The position numbers and the translations under genes were made by a program. From an uncultured Spirochaetota bacterium (GTDB lineage: Bacteria > Spirochaetota > Spirochaetia > Treponematales > Rectinemataceae), in assembly GCA_903821875.1 (NCBI GenBank), contig CAIJMU010000178.1:1-52042 (forward strand): a stretch of DNA of 52,042 nucleotides, read 5' to 3'. Of the stretch, positions 7,032 through 14,710 are shown one piece after another. Below the pieces are notes generated by a model. The model worked only from the letters and a program-made list of their open reading frames with translations, did not search any database and had not been told where the DNA came from. Numbering within the stretch: the stretch's first letter is position 1; the number at the start of each line of letters is the position of its first letter.

Positions 7032-8906
7032 CTATTTGGTGAGCTGTCTTTCGACGAGATCCCAGGAATCCGGAGGGGGCGAATCCTGGAATTTCCTGCA
7101 ACGCTCGAAATACATGCCGCTGATCGGATCGTCGGGTTTCGTCCTGAGCACTTCGCCGAAGTAGTCAGTCGCCGTCTTCCAGTTACGGAGCCGGTACATT
7201 GAAAGCCCCTTCTTGTACAGGCTGGCTTCGTTCTCATCGAAGAGCCGCTCCTGGTCATCCGTGACCGAATACAGCAGGGTGGGCTTTGCCTTGCCCATGA
7301 CCACGACCTCTTCGATCTCCCTGAACTCGATGCCCTCTGCGTCCTGCCTCTGGGCCCTGATCTCGCGCAAGACGCTTTCGGAGGCGATGATCCTCGTCCG
7401 GTAGTGTTTGGTCAATCCTTCGAGGCGCGAAGCCAGGTTGACCGTATCGCCGATGACAGTGTAGTCGAATTTCGTCGAGGAACCGATCGTACCGACTATG
7501 GCCTCTCCGAGATGGATGCCGATGCCTATCTCGAAGCCGCCTGGCGGCAGGTTGATGTTCTTGGTGTCGAAGGTCTTGAGGGCCCTGGACATCGCAAGGG
7601 CGGTCCGGATTGCACGGAGGGCATTGTCGGGCCAGCTTGTCGGTGCGCCGAATACAGCGAGCACGGCATCCCCGATGAATTTGTCCACCGTACCTCCATG
7701 CCTGGCGATATGCTCGCACATGGTCTCGAGATAGCGGTTGAGGAAGGAAACGACGTCCTCGGGCGGGTTGGACTCCGAAAGGGTCGTAAAGGAGCGGATG
7801 TCGGAAAAGAGGATCGCCAGCTCGCGTTTCTGGCCAGCCAGCATCGAGGTACGCGACTTGCGGGCGACGAGGTCATTTATGATCTCCCGGGGGACGAACT
7901 TGGAGAACACGCTCCTGATCTCCTCCTCCATCGTGGCAACCTGCCCATATAACAATGAATTGTGAATAATGATGCCGGCCGTTGCCGCGAAATGCGCCAC
8001 GTCCTCCTCGATGGATGCCGAGAAATGGTTGTTCTGGAAGTGAGCGAGGTGAAGACTTCCGATGACCTCGCCGGAGGCTCCTGCCAGCGGGGTCTTGAGG
8101 TAGGAACTAAGCCTGTCCTTCTCGAGGCTGACCTTGGTCCAGTCGGCTCGTGAATCGATGTTGAAATAGACGGTGTCGGCTACGGTGAGGCTCTCGCGCG
8201 GAAAAAGATTCTGGAAATCCGCCATGGCGACGGCGAGGAAATCTTCTGCCATCTCCTTGTTCACGCGCGCTGAAGGAAAGACAAAGGAAAGGATTTCGCG
8301 GCCGGACTTGATCACGATGGCTGCAACCTGTCTTTCAGAGGCAAGGTCGGAAAGTTCCAGGACACGCCGAGCCGTACCCGCGAGGGATGCGATGCTTTTG
8401 CCGGCGTCAGAAAGCTGGTTGATGACGGTGGAACGGAAAAGGGCCTTGTCGAGGTGCTCCGCCAGCGCGGAGGCGATGGTCTCGCGGGTGAGGCCCCTGG
8501 CGTCCTCGGCAATGGCCTTCAGGTCCGGCTCATCGTGGGCGATGTGCTTTCGTACTGTCTCTATGAGGGGGCCGATATTCTCGAAGTCCTTGACCACGAA
8601 GGCGCAGGCCCCCGAGTTGTAGGACCAGAAGCGGTCCTTGTCGTCGGAATTTGATGTATGCATTATGATGGGTATGTCGCGGACGCCGCGCCGCGTCTTC
8701 AGGAGCCGGCTGGCCTGGTAGCCCTTCAGGAGGGGCATGTCGATGTCCATGACCACGATGTCGGGCAGCAGCCGGTAGCAGGCCTCGATCGCCTCGTAGC
8801 CGTCTCCGGCCAGCAGAAGCTCGAAACCAGCTTCCTGGAGGGCTTCTCCGACCATGCCCGAGATCAGCTTCGAGTCATCGACGAGAAGGACCGTGTTCCC
8901 GTTCAC
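7032..8906 (-). CDS. Receiver-GAF-class III adenylate cyclase with C-terminal TPR-like segment
   Basis: 624 aa, last gene of the chemosensory operon; its ATG overlaps the cheA stop by 4 bp. Domains: CheY-like receiver at 1-120 with phospho-acceptor D54 (VVMDIDMP); GAF-like domain about 160-325; class III nucleotidyl cyclase about 345-545; a TPR-like helical end about 555-605 (YKKGLSMYRLRNWKTA). In the cyclase the metal ligands are D369 (LFSDIRSF) and D413 (KFIGDAV), the adenine-specifying pair is K409 and D481 (FDYTVIGD), and the transition-state residues are N490 and R494 (NLASRLE). All catalytic residues are present and the K/D pair predicts ATP, not GTP, as substrate. I infer that CheA phosphorylates D54 and so adjusts cAMP. 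Confidence 0.92.
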   Translation of the reverse strand: MNGNTVLLVDDSKLISGMVGEALQEAGFELLLAGDGYEAIEACYRLLPDIVVMDIDMPLLKGYQASRLLKTRRGVRDIPIIMHTSNSDDKDRFWSYNSGACAFVVKDFENIGPLIETVRKHIAHDEPDLKAIAEDARGLTRETIASALAEHLDKALFRSTVINQLSDAGKSIASLAGTARRVLELSDLASERQVAAIVIKSGREILSFVFPSARVNKEMAEDFLAVAMADFQNLFPRESLTVADTVYFNIDSRADWTKVSLEKDRLSSYLKTPLAGASGEVIGSLHLAHFQNNHFSASIEEDVAHFAATAGIIIHNSLLYGQVATMEEEIRSVFSKFVPREIINDLVARKSRTSMLAGQKRELAILFSDIRSFTTLSESNPPEDVVSFLNRYLETMCEHIARHGGTVDKFIGDAVLAVFGAPTSWPDNALRAIRTALAMSRALKTFDTKNINLPPGGFEIGIGIHLGEAIVGTIGSSTKFDYTVIGDTVNLASRLEGLTKHYRTRIIASESVLREIRAQRQDAEGIEFREIEEVVVMGKAKPTLLYSVTDDQERLFDENEASLYKKGLSMYRLRNWKTATDYFGEVLRTKPDDPISGMYFERCRKFQDSPPPDSWDLVERQLTK

Positions 8907-11173
8907 GGGGACTCCCCTGCGTGGACGGACTCTTCCCGCGTCGCCCCTTCGCGGTCCACGAGCTCCTTCACCGCAGCGATCAGGTCGTCCTGGGCGAAGC
9001 TCGACTTGAGGATGTAGCGGCTCGCCCCGAGGGCCTTCGCCCGCTTCCTGGTCTCCGGCTCGTCGACTGTCGTAACTATGATGACTGGCAGCTCATGGTG
9101 TTCCGGGTCAGCCCTGACGTTCTCGAGAAGCTTGAGGCCGTCCATGCGCGGCATGTTCAGGTCGGAAACGATGAGGTTGAACTTCCCGCCCTGCAGTCGC
9201 TTGAGGGCGTCCACGCCGTCGACCGCGCCGGTCACATCGTAGCCTTCCAGCTCGAGCATCGATACGAGTATCTCGCGGGTGCTCGTCGAGTCGTCGGCGA
9301 CGAGGATCGAGGCTTTCCGCTGCAGGTTCGAGGTCGAGAACCTGCGATGCGTATCCATGGAGCGGACGGAGCGGAGGGCATCGAGGACGGCTCCCATGTT
9401 CAGTATCGGTACTATATTGAATGAATCGTCGAAGACCAGCCCGAGAAGCATCCTGTTGCCGCGCAGCCCGGTCGGCAGGCCCTGGTAGACGAGGGAATCA
9501 TAGCCGAGGATACGGTCCACCACGATGCCGACGGTCTCCGCGGGCCCCCGCACGAGGAGGAGGGGCAGCTTCCGCGATCGGCGTTCCACTCGCTCGGTCT
9601 GGATGCCGACGGAGAGGTCCGTGACGGTGATGTTGGCGCTGTCGACCGTGAGCATTTCCTTTTCCCGCACGAGGAAGAGGTCCTCGGTGTCGGCCAGCAT
9701 TGTCCGTGCGATGGAAGAGGCTGGCACAAAGTACTTCCTTCCCGAACACAGGACGAACATCCCGTCCATGGTCGAGGCCGACACTGGCACAAGGAGGGTG
9801 AATACGCATCCTGAACCCGGGATCGACTCGAGGAGGACCTGCCCGCGCGCAGACTCTATGTTCGTCTTGACTATGTCGAGTCCGACGCCTCGCCCCGAGA
9901 GCGCGGTCGCCGTGGATTTCGTGGTGAAGCCTGGCCGGAACAGGAGGCGCACAAGATCCTCGTTGCCCATGTGCTCGATGGCCTGGCTGTCCTCTGGCCA
10001 GACCCTGAGTGCCTTGGCCCTGATGGCGGAGTAGTCGAGCCCCGAACCGTCGTCGGAGACCGTCACCGATATGCGCGAGCCCTCGGTCCTGCATTCGATG
10101 CGCACAGTGCCGCGCGCCGGCTTGCCCACCCGGGTCCGATCCTCGGCCCCTTCGATGCCATGGTCGATGGCATTGCGGACCAGGTGGATCAGGGGATCGG
10201 AGAGCTTGGCGAGAACGGTCCTGTCCACACGGACCGAATCGCCACCGATGGAAATTCCGACGTCCTTTCCGAGGGACGAGGCTGTCTCCTCGACCATGCG
10301 CGGAAAGCGCTCGAGGATGGTGGAGAGGGGAAGCATCCGCATGCCCATGACCGAGTCCCGGAGCTCCTGGGTCCCCTGTTCGATCTCAAAGACCTGCTCG
10401 GCGATCTGGCTTCGATAGCCACGGACCGAACGGGTAACCTGGGCCAGTTCCTTGCGCAGGGATTTGAGGTCCCCGCTGGAGCGATAAGCCAGCGTCAGGC
10501 GCTTTTCAAGGGACTCGAGGATTCCCGATGTCGACCGCATCCTGAGCTGGCGTATCGTGAGGGTATTCACGAGATTGATGGAACGATCGATGGTGCCGGA
10601 GTCGACCCGGATCGAAGCTTCTAATTGCGCCGACCTGGGCTCCGGCTCGATGGCGCCTTCCCGGCTCTTCGACTGCGCTTCAGGGGCTGCGGAGGGCGAG
10701 GCCCTCGCTTCGCCGGAAGGATCGGGGGGAGCCGGCTCAGGCGCTGAGGAGCTGTCCATGGATACGAGGGAAAGATCAAATGCCTCATTCGCGCCAAGCC
10801 TCTCGCAGGCCTCGAGGAGAAGCTCGAGATCGGCGATCGAGCCCTCTCCCCCTCCTTCCACGGAATCGGCCGCCGATCTCAGGCGGTCCGCGACGAGGAA
10901 AAAGAAACGTGCGATGCGGGCATCAATAGAGTAGCGCCCGTCCCTGACTCCCTTGCAGACAGTCTCCGCGCCGTGGACGAGGCTCTCCATCTCCTTGAAC
11001 TGAAGCATCCGCGTGGAGCCTTTGATGGTGTGAAGCATACGCAATAATTCCGAGAGGGCATCGACATTGCCTGGATCGTTCTTGAGCAGGATTACCTGGT
11101 TCTCCGCCGAGAGGAGGTTCTCGCGGAGTTCATCGAGAAAGGCCCTGAGGAATTTTTCCTTCGAGATTGCCAT
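8903..11173 (-). CDS. cheA: Hybrid chemotaxis histidine kinase CheA with C-terminal receiver
   Basis: 756 aa from ATG 11173, which sits 19 bp after cheR behind AAGGA; the open frame runs further upstream but only over cheR in another frame. Order: HPt domain with H48 (LHTIKGS); a linker rich in Pro/Ala/Ser; dimerisation helices; HATPase with N box HLVRNAIDHGIE, G1 DDGSGLD and G2 GRGVGLDIV; CheW-like domain; and a receiver from about residue 625 (ILVADDS, phospho-acceptor in IVSDLNMP). No CheY/CheB-binding P2 domain is obvious. The fused receiver, as in Frz and Wsp-type systems, likely acts as a phosphate sink or as a route to the downstream cyclase. Kinase of a non-classical chemosensory pathway. 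Confidence 0.95.
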   Translation of the reverse strand: MAISKEKFLRAFLDELRENLLSAENQVILLKNDPGNVDALSELLRMLHTIKGSTRMLQFKEMESLVHGAETVCKGVRDGRYSIDARIARFFFLVADRLRSAADSVEGGGEGSIADLELLLEACERLGANEAFDLSLVSMDSSSAPEPAPPDPSGEARASPSAAPEAQSKSREGAIEPEPRSAQLEASIRVDSGTIDRSINLVNTLTIRQLRMRSTSGILESLEKRLTLAYRSSGDLKSLRKELAQVTRSVRGYRSQIAEQVFEIEQGTQELRDSVMGMRMLPLSTILERFPRMVEETASSLGKDVGISIGGDSVRVDRTVLAKLSDPLIHLVRNAIDHGIEGAEDRTRVGKPARGTVRIECRTEGSRISVTVSDDGSGLDYSAIRAKALRVWPEDSQAIEHMGNEDLVRLLFRPGFTTKSTATALSGRGVGLDIVKTNIESARGQVLLESIPGSGCVFTLLVPVSASTMDGMFVLCSGRKYFVPASSIARTMLADTEDLFLVREKEMLTVDSANITVTDLSVGIQTERVERRSRKLPLLLVRGPAETVGIVVDRILGYDSLVYQGLPTGLRGNRMLLGLVFDDSFNIVPILNMGAVLDALRSVRSMDTHRRFSTSNLQRKASILVADDSTSTREILVSMLELEGYDVTGAVDGVDALKRLQGGKFNLIVSDLNMPRMDGLKLLENVRADPEHHELPVIIVTTVDEPETRKRAKALGASRYILKSSFAQDDLIAAVKELVDREGATREESVHAGESP

Positions 11174-11192
11174 GCGGTTTCCTTGGGTCCTT

Positions 11193-12686
11193 TCAGTCCT
11201 GGCCAAGACGCGAGAGGAGCCTCGCGGCCATGCGCCGGTAGTACTGGGCGTCAAAACCCTCAAGAAGAATGGTGAAGGCATCCCCGGCGGGGTCGGAATC
11301 CATGGCTGCCAGGCACTCCCGGAGCAGCGAGCCGGCTCGGTCAGGCCACTCCCCGCTGTAGGCGAGGCCTGCATGGAAGAGGGCGGGCCAGAACTTAGGA
11401 TCGAAGAGCCTGGCGCGTTCCCAGAGCTCGATGGCCGCAGCGAGGTCGCCTCGGTGCTTGGCGCAAAGAGCCCTGAGATACTGGCTGACGTGATTCTCTG
11501 TCGCGAACTCATCGAAGTCCCCGAGAAGGGCCTCGGCCCTGTCGAAGCTATTGGCATGGATTGCGGCCACGATGGACCTGATCATGACTGCAACCCGCAG
11601 TGAGGGCTCCTCTGCCTCCACGCCCTGAGCTGTCCCTGGCCCGGACTGGGAGCCCAAACCCCGCGATGAGGCAAGGGCCAGGCCCCTTCCGATATCGACA
11701 AGGCCAGGAGGCCGCGCGGCGCTCCTGTCGCGTGACCGAAGTGGATCGGAGAGCGGCTTGATGGGCGCCTGACGATGCCGGGCGCCCCTCTCGGCAGAGG
11801 CGAGGGATGCCGGCCGCGAAGGCATCCGGCCAGGGCGCACGAGGCCGCGATCCTTCGCACTCGGCGGACTGCATAGCTTCCGGAAAAAAAAACCACCGCC
11901 GCACTCGATCGTCTCCAAGCCCGGATGCCGTATCATCGGAACCTCAGGCGAGGCGAGAAAAAGAAAGCCTCCAGGCCTGAGGGTCGAGACCAGCCTGTCG
12001 AGCGCCTGCTGCTTCCTGTCCGCCTTCATGTAGAGAAGGGTATTCCTGCAAAAGATCACATCCATCGAATCGGGAGGCGGGAGCGCTCCGGACAGGAGAT
12101 TGAGCCTGCGTGTCGTGATGCGCTCGAGGCAGGAGGGAGAGGCTTGCCACTCCTCTCCGACCCACTTCCCCAGGGCTTCGAGCAAGAGCTGGTGCTCCCT
12201 GCCATCCTCGCGGAAGGAACCCATGCCGTAGCTGCCGGCCCGAAGGAGGGAGAGGGAACCCTCGTTGATGTCGGTGGCCAGCACACGGTAGTCAAGCGGC
12301 TCAGGATAATCCTTCCGTGCACCCTCAACGGCGGCGACCAGGGAGATGGCTTCCTCGCCGGAAGCACAGGTCGCCGACCAAAGCTGGAGGGGGCGCCGCT
12401 CGGCCATGAGGGCGGGAAGGACAAAGGACATAAGTATGCTGAACTGTCGCGAATCGCGGAAGAAATAGGTCTCGCCGATCATGACGCCATCGAGGAAGCC
12501 CTTCCGGACTTCCTCATCGGAGGCAAGACGGCTGCGGAGTTCCGCATGATCCACACCGAGCTCCCGACAGCGGGTCTCGGCCGCCTTGAGTATTGTTCCG
12601 CCATGGGTCTCCGGGAAACGGTTGCCCGTCTCGTCCTCTATCCAGCCGGCGAGTTCCGCGATGACGCTGTGGTCGGAGTTGCTCAT
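11193..12686 (-). CDS. cheR: Chemoreceptor methyltransferase CheR with C-terminal TPR region
   Basis: 497 aa. Residues about 1-270 are the CheR methyltransferase: SAM-binding LQLWSATCASGEE, the DINEGSL motif after strand 2, and MDVIFCRNTLLYM. A Pro/Arg/Ser-rich linker (about 275-365) follows, then helical repeats (about 370-490: AIHANSFDRAEALLGDF, LAAAIELWERARLFDP) resembling tetratricopeptide repeats. CheR-TPR fusions such as WspC and FrzF are typical of alternative-function chemosensory systems. The start overlaps cheB by 4 bp (ATGA). It methylates glutamates on the receptors encoded beside it, countered by CheB. Confidence 0.93.
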   Translation of the reverse strand: MSNSDHSVIAELAGWIEDETGNRFPETHGGTILKAAETRCRELGVDHAELRSRLASDEEVRKGFLDGVMIGETYFFRDSRQFSILMSFVLPALMAERRPLQLWSATCASGEEAISLVAAVEGARKDYPEPLDYRVLATDINEGSLSLLRAGSYGMGSFREDGREHQLLLEALGKWVGEEWQASPSCLERITTRRLNLLSGALPPPDSMDVIFCRNTLLYMKADRKQQALDRLVSTLRPGGFLFLASPEVPMIRHPGLETIECGGGFFFRKLCSPPSAKDRGLVRPGRMPSRPASLASAERGARHRQAPIKPLSDPLRSRDRSAARPPGLVDIGRGLALASSRGLGSQSGPGTAQGVEAEEPSLRVAVMIRSIVAAIHANSFDRAEALLGDFDEFATENHVSQYLRALCAKHRGDLAAAIELWERARLFDPKFWPALFHAGLAYSGEWPDRAGSLLRECLAAMDSDPAGDAFTILLEGFDAQYYRRMAARLLSRLGQD

Positions 12687-13771
12687 GGGACCTGTCCCGC
12701 GACTGTCGCGACGAAGAGGCCGATCCTGTCCAGGGAAAGAACGATGGAAGCCGCGCCACGGGCGATAGCAGCGCGCGGCATGCCGAAGATGAGCGAGCTC
12801 GATTCGTCCTGGACGACCGTGAAGCCGCCGCGGGAACGGACTTCGACGCAGCCCTCCGCGCCGTCGGCTCCCATGCCCGTGAGCAGCACCGCCAGGACGC
12901 CCCTCCCGCGACAGGCTGCCGCGGAGCGGAACAGGACATCGACCGAGGGTTTCTGGTTCTGTACCTTGACATCATCGTTCAGTGTTATGCCCTTTTCAGT
13001 TATAAGCATATGGAAATCCGTCGGGCCGACATGGACGGTGCCGGGCCGGAGGCTATCCCCGTCCCGGGCGAGGACGACCGGATGCCCGGTTTCCTCGGCG
13101 AGCCAGTCGGCATAGCCTCCATCGAAACCGGTCTCGATGTGCTGCACCAGGGCGATTGGAAGGGGAAAGGGCTTCGGCAGCGAGGACAGGAATGCCGATA
13201 CGGCCTGGGGCCCTCCCGTGGAAGCGCCAACTACGACAATCGATGATCGGGGAAGGATGGCCGGGAATTCCGTCTGCATCACCGCCTGTGAAGGCGCCGC
13301 CTGCGAAGGCGCCGCCTGCCGCGATGGAGCCGGCGGTTTCATCCCGACCTTCCCGCCCGTCCCGCCCGACGTGACGCGCCGTCTTTGATGCTTCGACGAG
13401 AGGGCCTTGAGCCGTGCAATGAAACCGCTCACGTAATCCGGCCGGTTGAGGGCCGCAAAGTCGGGCTTGAGGAGAAAATCCACTGCCCCCTTTTCGATGG
13501 CACGAAAAGGCAGGCCAGGATCGGTGTTGTGGGTAAATACGATGATCGGGATGGGGGAGGATGCGATGATCCTCGCGGTCGCCTCCAGCCCGTCCATGAT
13601 GGGCATGTCGATGTCCATGATGACGATATCGGGATCGAGGGAGAGGGCGCGGTCGACAGCCTCCTCTCCGTTGGTCGCAATGCCCACCAGGGTGATGGAA
13701 GAGTCAGTTGCCAGGATCTCCTGTACGACATTGCGTATCAGGATGGAGTCGTCCGCTATGAGCACCCTCAA
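12683..13771 (-). CDS. cheB: Chemoreceptor methylesterase/deamidase CheB
   Basis: 362 aa. N-terminal receiver with D53 (VIMDIDMP), then a flexible Ala/Pro/Ser/Gln linker (about 133-170) that contains a repeated AAPSQ, then the methylesterase with triad S184 (VGASTGGP), H211 (LVQHIE) and D303 (LTGMGADGA). All catalytic residues are present. It overlaps the upstream CheW-like gene by 4 bp (ATG 13771, upstream stop at 13768) and cheR downstream by 4 bp. CheA phosphorylation of D53 would activate demethylation, giving adaptation. Confidence 0.96.
   Translation of the reverse strand: MRVLIADDSILIRNVVQEILATDSSITLVGIATNGEEAVDRALSLDPDIVIMDIDMPIMDGLEATARIIASSPIPIIVFTHNTDPGLPFRAIEKGAVDFLLKPDFAALNRPDYVSGFIARLKALSSKHQRRRVTSGGTGGKVGMKPPAPSRQAAPSQAAPSQAVMQTEFPAILPRSSIVVVGASTGGPQAVSAFLSSLPKPFPLPIALVQHIETGFDGGYADWLAEETGHPVVLARDGDSLRPGTVHVGPTDFHMLITEKGITLNDDVKVQNQKPSVDVLFRSAAACRGRGVLAVLLTGMGADGAEGCVEVRSRGGFTVVQDESSSLIFGMPRAAIARGAASIVLSLDRIGLFVATVAGQVP
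13284..13319 (-). repeat. 15-bp tandem repeat in the CheB linker
   Basis: Two copies of a 15-bp unit (13284-13298 and 13299-13313, one mismatch) and a 6-bp partial third copy, in frame. They encode repeated APSQA in the interdomain linker, so length changes would be tolerated. Confidence 0.8.
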
Positions 13772-14193
13772 GGTCCCGCCCCCTTCTCCCCTCTCAGGCC
13801 GGATGCGAGCGCTCCGGGATCGAGAAGGATCTGGAATCTCTGGCCCGTGGCGAAGCGAAAGGCCATGAGCCCGCGACGCGCGAGGCTCGCCTTGATACCC
13901 CTCGGTGGCAGCCGGAAATCCCGGAGCGGAACAGCCCCTATCTCGAAGGCCCGACGCGACACGAAGGCCCGTGGAGACTCGTCCCGCCCGGCAGCCAGGA
14001 AGGCTACAGCCTCCGATCCCGCCGTGCAGGGCTCAAGTCCGAAGAGCCCCTCCAGCGCAGGATCAAGAAGCAGCAATTCATACTTCCTGCCCTTGAAGTC
14101 ACCTCTGGCAGGGATGTCCCCGGAGCCAGGCAGGACGGCCAGTCCGCAGAAATCGGAGGCGGGAAGGAGGAGGTCGAAGGTACCCAGGTCCAT
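13768..14193 (-). CDS. Divergent CheW-like protein of the chemosensory operon
   Basis: 141 aa, read between cheW and cheB, with a 19-bp gap to cheW and a 4-bp overlap with cheB. The start is ATG 14193 (MDLGTFDLLLP). It lacks a close textbook match, but its shape follows a CheW fold: a first strand with FDLLLPASDFCGLAVLPG, a middle segment KYELLLLDP, and a closing RRGLMAFRFATGQ then FQILLDPGAL, which resembles the final strands of CheW where LLD is conserved. It is shorter and lacks the usual NLRG motif. I infer a degenerate coupling protein that could tune array assembly or link the cyclase. The gene is real by context; its class is tentative. Confidence 0.7.
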   Translation of the reverse strand: MDLGTFDLLLPASDFCGLAVLPGSGDIPARGDFKGRKYELLLLDPALEGLFGLEPCTAGSEAVAFLAAGRDESPRAFVSRRAFEIGAVPLRDFRLPPRGIKASLARRGLMAFRFATGQRFQILLDPGALASGLRGEKGAGP

Positions 14194-14212
14194 CCGGAAA
14201 ACCGCTGCTACG

Positions 14213-14710
14213 TCACCCAAGATCGAGCTCCAGCTGCCGGAGGATCTCGGGCACCGAAAGGACGGGAACGCGCTGGCCGCTGAATGGAAAGAGACCAGTG
14301 AAGTGCCTGGAACCGGCGTCACCCTCGGGGAAGGTCGAAATCGACGCTGCGGGTATCGTCGCGATCTCGATCGCCTCGGTGCAACCGAAAGCCACATGGT
14401 CGTCCGGGAGGTTGAGGACGAGGAACTGTGCGGGCGTATCGCGCTCGTTCCTGAACAGGACCATAAGGGAGAAGACGGTATGGGGTGTACCATGACAATT
14501 GATAAGGCCTGGTATGTACGGCGGGCATGCCGGAAGGGGGAAGATCTCGAGATCCGAAACGATCTCCCGCACACTCTCGGGAGGCAAGGCGAAATAGGCG
14601 TCGCCCACCGAGAAGATGAAAAAACGCAGGGATTCTCCAGCTGCCGATTCCTCCTGGACTTCCTGTCCGGGCATCCCCTCGATGGCCCTGACGATATCCT
14701 CAGCCGACAT
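14213..14710 (-). CDS. cheW: Chemotaxis coupling protein CheW
   Basis: 165 aa from ATG 14710; an in-frame ATG at 14737 would extend deep into the receptor gene. The CheW core runs from about residue 28: FFIFSVGDAYFALPPESVREI, then PYIPGLINCHGTPHTVFSL (the family's GLINLRG region with NCHG here), a third strand VAFGCTEAIEIATIP and final RVPVLSVPEIL. It starts inside the end of the receptor gene (11-bp overlap). It bridges receptor tips and CheA. The N-terminal 25 residues are acidic and variable. Confidence 0.92.
   Translation of the reverse strand: MSAEDIVRAIEGMPGQEVQEESAAGESLRFFIFSVGDAYFALPPESVREIVSDLEIFPLPACPPYIPGLINCHGTPHTVFSLMVLFRNERDTPAQFLVLNLPDDHVAFGCTEAIEIATIPAASISTFPEGDAGSRHFTGLFPFSGQRVPVLSVPEILRQLELDLG

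Noticed and set aside
8903-11557. Extending CheA upstream to 11557
   Set aside because: The extra 128 residues are low-complexity shadow of cheR; the HPt domain starts properly at ATG 11173 with a ribosome-binding site.
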